Source: Macropodus opercularis (lineage: Eukaryota > Chordata > Actinopteri > Anabantiformes > Osphronemidae). Taken from it: a DNA stretch of 64,000 nt. The stretch is from the NCBI GenBank assembly GCA_030770545.1, contig CM061097.1, forward strand, positions 2,046,501 to 2,110,500, read 5' to 3'. The stretch's first letter is position 1; the number at the start of each line of letters is the position of its first letter. Position numbers and translations under genes: made by a program. Positions 58,501 to 64,000 of this stretch are shown here, in pieces. The notes under the pieces were generated by a model. The model had not been told where the DNA came from, ran no database searches, and saw nothing but the letters and a program-made list of their open reading frames with translations.

Positions 58501-61500
58501 CGAACAGAGACTAGACGCATGTAGTGTTATTTGCTAGCTCCCCCCACTACCCCAGATGAAGGTGACATGAGGCGAGAGTCAAGTGTTTAACTCCTGTCTT
58601 TTCTGCAGAGAGGACACCCTGTGTGTTTGTTTATGGTGAAGTGAAGGTCATCCTGCATTGGAGCTCAGGTCTTAATCAAAGTCTTAATCTTTGTCCATTA
58701 TTTACAAATGAAACATACTTTTCTGTGGTATCATATGGAGCTATTGAAAAACTCTCATGCTGTGTTATTGGCTGCATTAGAAATAAAACACCTAATAGTA
58801 AGAAAAGCGCTGCTGTCAGAAGGGTTTGTATTTGACTTTGATTGAACCCTTGAGCATTTGCAATCATGTTGTGATGAGATTGTTAATGGAAAGTTAAACT
58901 TTCATTTGAAGCACTCAGTGAGAACACATGTTTCAATATACTCACTTATACACTACTTCATGTGTGTAACTGCTTCATGGCACATATAATTACTATTTAA
59001 ATGTCATTTAAAACTCCATACTATTTCCACAGGGTGTGATCGGTGTGCAGCTGGTGGTTACCATGGTAATGGCCAGCATAATTCAAAAAATCATACCTCA
59101 TTATTCCTTCGCAAGGTGGCTACTCTGCAGTGGCAGGTAATGTAAAATGTTCCACATGCTGTTTCAGACATTTAGTGAAATTGCTATTTATTTTTACAGT
59201 TCTCCTGCTTCTGAACAAGTTTATTTCACAACGATCCCTGAACAATGGAGATGAAAATGTTTACTCTAAAGTGTTTGCTTGTCTCTTTTTTTGATGGAAA
59301 AAGAATCTGAATAATTAAAGCATATTGCAAAGACCAAAGAGCATCAAAATGTTGGGATGACCCGAGAGGACGCCACATTAAAATGAAGTCCCTGCCTCAT
59401 TTCCTCTAATTAGTGCCACATGTGGGTTTTTTTCCAGTAAACAGCTAGAGCACATTTAATAATTAATTTAGTTTATTTTTTTAGGGCATACATTTTTGGA
59501 AAACTTTTACCATGAGGCATGGGAATATTTTGTAATTTTCCATAATAAATAATTATATGAATGGTAAACAAGCTGTGTTTCCTCCACCTCACAGAGCTTC
59601 TGAAGATGTTCGGATGGTTTTTGGTCTTTAAACAAAGTTAGGAAGGTTGCCTGAAATGTTCCTCTTCAGAAGGACGCCCTTAAATTAGCTCTCCATTCAA
59701 TCTTAGTCCTTCAGGACAGACACCTTTGCTGCAAAGCCTCTCAGGTGCTTTTTAGATGCTGTGGGGTTTAATAATAAAAGTTCAGAGTTTTTGTATGTTG
59801 AGTTTTGGTCTGAGAATCTAGACCTTTTGACACTGCGTTCAATAGCGTCAGTAATATTTTTGATATTTACTTTTATAAAGCGTGTAAAACGTTTAAAAAC
59901 CTTTCTTCGTATAAGAAATGGACTAATATCAAATACCGGCTTTTAGTTATTGCATGTTTCAACCTAAATGTTTCTGTTCCTAATACCTTTTATGTTGATC
60001 AGTTGTTTTGTTCTGTGTGTCCACAACTTCCCTTTTTCTCCACAGCCAAATATCACATCTCTCTCCTTTTCTTTGTTCGCAGTCTGCGGTGGTATCAGCA
60101 CCCTACGGAAGATGAGTTGAGGAGCTTAGCTGGTAAACAAAAAGGCCCGAAGAAGAAAGACAGGTAGGTTGGAAGGAGGATTTTGGGGGGTTGGGGGAAA
60201 TGTGGAGGTACGAGAGGCATCCGTTTCATCAGCAAAAAGAATAGATGAGAGGCAGGCGCTTGAGATGGATGGAGGCCACAGCCACGTCGGCGCAGAGATG
60301 AAGATGATGTGTTTATGTGGCTCATTTACAACCTGTTTGAAGTGAGGAGACAAGTCTGCTTTTGTTGTTCTGTTCCCTTTTTGGTTCTTCATCTGGGCTC
60401 AGAGCAGCTCTGCTCAGATGTGGCCCTGTCTAGTGGATGTGAGGAACGTTGGCCCTGTTTCCAGAGCCATTACTTTTTAGGCTATTTTAGTGGATGGCAA
60501 TTTAAAAGGATTGCAGCCACTCTGAAATCAAAGTGATCCAAACAGTGTTATGTCGTCAATGTCAAGCTTCGATTCTAGAAGGTGATTTACTTTCAAGATT
60601 TGTTTGCGACTGAGAAAATGCCACTGTTCCGTTTGTTATGGCTGCAGGTAGAAGTTCAACCATATGTTGTCGGCTCCTTTTCACACGTGAATTCAAATGA
60701 AAATCAAAGTTAATCCTTTCTGTGTCCAGCTCCGAACTTAAGGTGGCTCGGTAGCGCGGTTCTTTCTCTGACCCTGTATGAGGCAGGTCATGGTTTTCTA
60801 GCACCACATGTTCTGTAATCCCTTAAAGAAAAAGATGGACCACTGTCTTTTGCCTGCTCGTGCCATGCGGCTAAGATCCCTTTGTTCAGCGTCTGACTCC
60901 CTCAGTGAGGGGTGATGCTGAGCCCCTTCTTCTCCTGTCAGGTGCCTCAGAGATGAAATGTGTCCACGGTATGTTTGGCCCTAGAGTCTTACAGTGGTAT
61001 TGTCCTGTGAATCCAGCACTCACACAAGGCGGAACAAACAAAGGCCAGAACTGAGGGGCAAGCCAGACAGTTCGTCAAGTCTGAAGAACAGCCCTTCTGT
61101 CGCCTGCTGTTCGCCATTTGACAGCGCCTACGTATTATCCCTTTTGGTCGTGGAAAATTCCAATAGTATGAATAGTGACACAAACAAATGCAGCAATGTT
61201 TTACCAGTGTTTCCTCAAAAGTTCCATCAAACGTAATATGGGAGTTACAAACTAAACAGTACTGGCTAGAGGACTTAAAGGTCCTCGTATGCTACACGGT
61301 GTGAAAGTCGTGATATTCTGCTGCATTTTGAACTTCACTGCATGTTTTCTGACCTCAGCTTCTGTCCTCTTTGCCCTAGGAAATACAATGGTCACATAGA
61401 CAATAAGCCTCTAACAGTTCCCAAGGACATCGACTTACAGCTGGAGACGAAATGCATCACAGAAGTCGACACGTTGGGTAGGAGACAAATGTCTGCTAAT

Positions 61501-63553
61501 GAAAGATGATGATGTTTGTAGTTACTGTACTATATATAGTGAATCGTCATGATTTTCCTTCTTCCTATCAGCACTGCACTATTTCCCAGAGTTCCAGTGG
61601 CTGGTGGATTTCACAGTCGCAGCGACTGTGGTCTATCTGATAACAGAACTGTACTACAGCGTGGCGCAGCCCTCAGGAGAGATGAACATCAGTGTGGTCT
61701 GGTGCCTGCTGGTACTCTCCTTTGTCATGTATCCTCACATCAGTCCCTGTTTGTACGTTGATTGTCCTTGTTTCTAACTGCACTGTCAGGTCTCATCAGC
61801 GCTGATGTTAAGTGTTTGACTGGGCTTGGTTGCGTTTGGAGTTTGAGCTGAACAAACATGTTTTCTAATACGCCTCACTCGCACGTTATATTATTTCACT
61901 GGGAATTCTTCACTTCTGTGCTGTACTAATACAACAGGTTCACATTTCCTTGTCTACCAGAGAGATCAGTTCATCAGCAGTGGTGGTGAGAAGCTGTAAA
62001 ACGCTGCTGTAGCTCCAGCGCCTTTATGCTCCACAGCTACCTGCTAGTTTGCTGCGCTGAATGATGGTTAAATAATACGCATTATCCTCACCACCAACCA
62101 CAGGGATCAATCTTTCCAGTGCTCCTGGTCTGGCCCAGCTCACCGTGGTCATACAGTGTCATTTCCTGCCTGTCGCGGAGATTGGAGGCCCAATTTTCAC
62201 AGCCCAACGACTGATATGCTTGGGGGGGAAAGGACAGACTTGGGAACCTATGAAGATGAGGGAATGTGCCGGCTCAATGTAAGTGTTAATAGGACACTTG
62301 ATTTCGGTTTTTCCTATTTCAGAAAGAGTTTCTCCCAGAAGATGAGCTCTATTGTTGTGTTAACCTTTCAGTGATAACATGGGAGCAACATGCTCTTCAA
62401 GTATATTTAAGTATTTTACAATTTGTTTGGGCATCTCCGCGACCATTTCTAACGTGGTTTACTAATTGTGGGTCGACATGTGATAGAACACGACTGTTTC
62501 TCTTCTCAGCCTCCTGCTGACTCCAGATTGTCTGGTGTTTACACAGCTGTCTTCACAGCACTGAATAAGGGTTAGAGGAAGGAAGAAGGCGCCATTGGAT
62601 TAAATACGGTTTTTTGAAATGGGCTGAAGATTGGCATGCTGTCCCCTGTGGCGCTGTAGGAAGTGAGTGTCATGTCTGTCATGGCCAGAGTTCAGTTTAG
62701 AAACCTGCTCTGTCCTTGGCCTCCTGGCCGGTGTGAGCAAACTACCATCCCAGCTTTGATGCCACAGACCCACACGTGCTGCATGGAAGGATGTGCACAG
62801 GCCTGTTTGTGGATTTAAAAACATGAATACCTGTGTTAATGGTATTGGTGGGTTGCAGGGACGCGCGTCTGTTTTCTTTAAACTCGTGAAATGTTTCTGC
62901 GGAGCCTTTCGGGCTTTATTTGCTGCTGTGCTTGTAGACGTGTTTTTCCTTGACTCCTTCTGTACAGGAAGACCCTTTTCTCTCTAACTGCGCACTACTT
63001 CAAGCTGGAGGAAGGAGGCGAGCGCTCACTCTGCATTACCTTTGCTTTTTTCTTTTTTGTCAAAGCCATGGCCATCCTCATAGTGACTGAAAACTACCTG
63101 GAGTTTGGTCTGGAGACAGGTAAGTGCTTCATCATGCTTTTCTCACAAACGTCTCTCTTGGTGCCAACCAAATTCAATTACATTTAGCCTTAGTCAGTGA
63201 GTCCCTGTCAAACGTCTCTTCGTATTTTAGGTTTTGCAAACTTTTCCGACAGTGCTCTGCAGTTTCTGGTGCACCAGGGCTTAGAGTCCCAGTAAGTACA
63301 ATATCGTTATTCTCATGGTATCATTTTTGTTTTCTCTGCCCTCATGAATTCTTTATCACTCATGAAACTATAGTGGTATCTTACTGTTTTGTTTTTATTA
63401 TCACCTTCACAGGGGTCCCATATCTAAACTCACCTTCAAGCTGATCCTGGCCCTGCTTTGCTCCCTGATTGGAGCATTTCTAACTTTCCCTGGTCTACGA
63501 TTGGCCCAGATGCATCTAGACGCGCTCAATCTGACCACAGCCAAATTTACACA
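55508..63553 (+). CDS. tmem161b: tmem161b, 5' part: multi-pass transmembrane protein 161B (eight exons)
   Basis: Exons 55508-55510, 59033-59136, 60083-60163, 61380-61477, 61572-61728, 62968-63119, 63231-63291 and 63413-63553 join in frame (797 nt, 265 codons plus two bases). The full mammalian protein is ~487 aa; the remainder lies beyond the right edge. The family match is clear: GVIGVQLVVTMVMAS start, SLRWYQHPTEDELRSLAGK, RKYNGHIDNKPLTVPKDID, VDTLALHYFPEFQWLVDFTV, HYFKLEEGGERSLCITF, GAFLTFPGLRLAQMHLDALN. These fit TMEM161B better than TMEM161A. Hydrophobic segments lie near residues 3-20 and in the VDFTVAATVVYLI, VVWCLLVLSFVM, FAFFFFVKAMAILIV and LILALLCSLIGAFL stretches. TMEM161B is a poorly understood membrane protein implicated in cardiac rhythm and cortical development. 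It shares strand and order with mef2c and miR-9, as in mammals. Confidence 0.97.
55511..59032 (+). other. tmem161b: tmem161b intron 1
   Basis: A 3.5-kb phase 0 intron, gtgagt to ctatttccacag. It contains a perfect 10-bp inverted repeat (58393-58417) and a palindromic MEF2 consensus CTAAATTTAG (57006-57015). A 129-codon open frame at 56452-56841 has no recognisable motif. Confidence 0.85.
58393..58417. other. Perfect 10-bp inverted repeat
   Basis: CTGTCTGTTC and its complement are separated by five bases (AGTCA), inside tmem161b intron 1. It could form a small hairpin. No known element was recognised. Confidence 0.6.
59033..59136 (+). CDS. tmem161b: tmem161b coding exon 2
   Basis: It encodes GVIGVQLVVTMVMASIIQ, then KIIPHYSFARWLLCSG plus two bases of a serine codon. 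The N-terminal hydrophobic helix is a signal-anchor type segment. Donor gtaatg. Confidence 0.95.
59137..60082 (+). other. tmem161b: tmem161b intron 2
   Basis: A 946-bp AT-rich phase 2 intron, gtaatg to ttctttgttcgcag. No other feature was seen. Confidence 0.85.
60083..60163 (+). CDS. tmem161b: tmem161b coding exon 3
   Basis: It completes the serine and encodes LRWYQHPTEDELRSLAGK, then QKGPKKKD and two bases of arginine. The lysine-rich stretch follows the first membrane segment. Donor gtaggt. Confidence 0.95.
60164..61379 (+). other. tmem161b: tmem161b intron 3
   Basis: A 1.2-kb phase 2 intron ending tctgtcctctttgccctag. No other feature was seen. Confidence 0.85.
61380..61477 (+). CDS. tmem161b: tmem161b coding exon 4
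   Basis: It completes the split arginine and encodes KYNGHIDNKPLTVPKDIDLQ, then LETKCITEVDTL and one base of the next codon. Donor gtagga; the next intron is only 94 bp. Confidence 0.95.
61572..61728 (+). CDS. tmem161b: tmem161b coding exon 5
   Basis: It starts after cttcctatcag and encodes ALHYFPEFQWLVDFTVAA, then TVVYLITELYYSV, and VVWCLLVLSFV with two bases (AT) of the next codon. It holds two membrane segments. The donor gtatcc is weak (the +5 position is not G), but the frame and the family sequence require this junction. Confidence 0.92.
61729..62967 (+). other. tmem161b: tmem161b intron 5
   Basis: A 1.24-kb phase 2 intron, gtatcc to gactccttctgtacag. No gene was seen inside it. Confidence 0.82.
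62968..63119 (+). CDS. tmem161b: tmem161b coding exon 6
   Basis: With AT from exon 5 it forms a Met codon (Ile in human), then KTLFSLTAHYFKLEEGGERS, LCITFAFFFFVKAMAILIV and TENYLEFGLET plus one base. It contains a phenylalanine-rich membrane helix. Donor gtaagt. Confidence 0.95.
63231..63291 (+). CDS. tmem161b: tmem161b coding exon 7
   Basis: It completes a glycine codon, then encodes FANFSDSALQFLVHQGLES and two bases of glutamine. A short 61-nt exon between 111- and 121-bp introns, with consensus donor gtaagt. Confidence 0.94.
63413..63553 (+). CDS. tmem161b: tmem161b coding exon 8
   Basis: It encodes GPISKLTFKLILALLCSL, then IGAFLTFPGLRLAQMHLDAL and NLTTAKFT with two bases of glutamine. 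The hydrophobic LILALLCSLIGAFL is a membrane segment. Donor gtgagt. Later exons are outside the window. Confidence 0.95.
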
Positions 63554-64000
63554 GTGAGTTTACTGCAGCGGTTTTTTTTGTCACTCGTTTATTTCTTGAA
63601 TGCGTTGAAGCTTTTTTTGCCCGGGTTTCGCCTCAGGTTTTGTTGGTAGCATCATCTCAGATTTGATGATAATATGCTCAAGTTGACCACAAACAGACAT
63701 GGCGTACAGTGAATCCGTGTCTGTTGCAGTTGTACTTGACTTGTACTATTCGGAGAGTGTCTGCTACAGGAGAGCACTCTGTGAGTCAGATGAAGGCTCC
63801 CTTAGTTGGGGCAGATTTCTATTTCAGAACTCACTAGGTGGCATGTATCCGACCACGATGGGGGGTGCAGAGCAGGGAGCACGCTGCATCCAGATAATCC
63901 ACTTTAGCAGAGCACAAAATGGCCTCCCCTTCTATTTCCTCTGCTTTACTGCCATGATTTACATCCTCAGACCCTGTCACTAGCAGGGATTATCTCCAAG
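63554..64000 (+). other. tmem161b: tmem161b intron 8 (5' part)
   Basis: Starts with gtgagt and runs off the right edge. No feature was seen. Confidence 0.8.

Overview
The window looks like genomic DNA of a ray-finned fish, most likely a teleost. Its exons encode clearly vertebrate proteins in short introns. The spacer is full of (CA)n microsatellites and homopolymers, and the whole locus is much more compact than the mammalian one. I cannot name the species, nor say whether the left-hand gene is the mef2ca or mef2cb paralogue. The layout is the conserved vertebrate neighbourhood MEF2C - miR-9-2 - TMEM161B, all three on the + strand.

1-7.2 kb: the 3' half of mef2c. Five coding exons (1101-3703) encode the last ~269 residues, the transactivation region, including the 24-nt beta microexon at 1762-1785. 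The MADS-box and MEF2 domains lie upstream of the window. A 3' UTR of up to ~3.5 kb follows. It has two Pumilio-type sites, a 12-bp inverted repeat and two miR-9 seed matches.

7.2-55 kb: a spacer with no recognisable protein family. Its anchor is a perfect miR-9 precursor at 15604-15690. Two CpG-dense stretches (10.2-10.5 and 14.3-14.6 kb), a POU-type palindrome and a G-quadruplex-prone block surround it, and these probably include the promoter and regulatory DNA of the miR-9 host transcript. POU octamers (ATTTGCAT or its complement) are in clear excess across the window: 14 found by eye against about 3 expected. Several homeodomain-motif clusters look like conserved enhancers. Two short protein-like ORFs lie at 19.6-20.0 kb, and a set of candidate non-coding exons lies between 24.4 and 43.5 kb. 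A degraded hAT-type element (25722-26087) and many microsatellites make up the recognisable repeat content.

55-64 kb: tmem161b on the + strand. Eight coding exons are visible (55508-63553), the first holding only the ATG. They cover residues 1-265 of a protein that is ~487 aa in mammals; the rest lies beyond the right edge.

The most interesting items are the candidate 54-codon ORF at 19614-19778, the possible mef2c/miR-9 regulatory loop, the octamer excess, and a lengthened mef2c gamma region flanked by an in-frame GT...AG pair inside one exon. All calls come from reading the sequence by eye; no alignment or database search was run.
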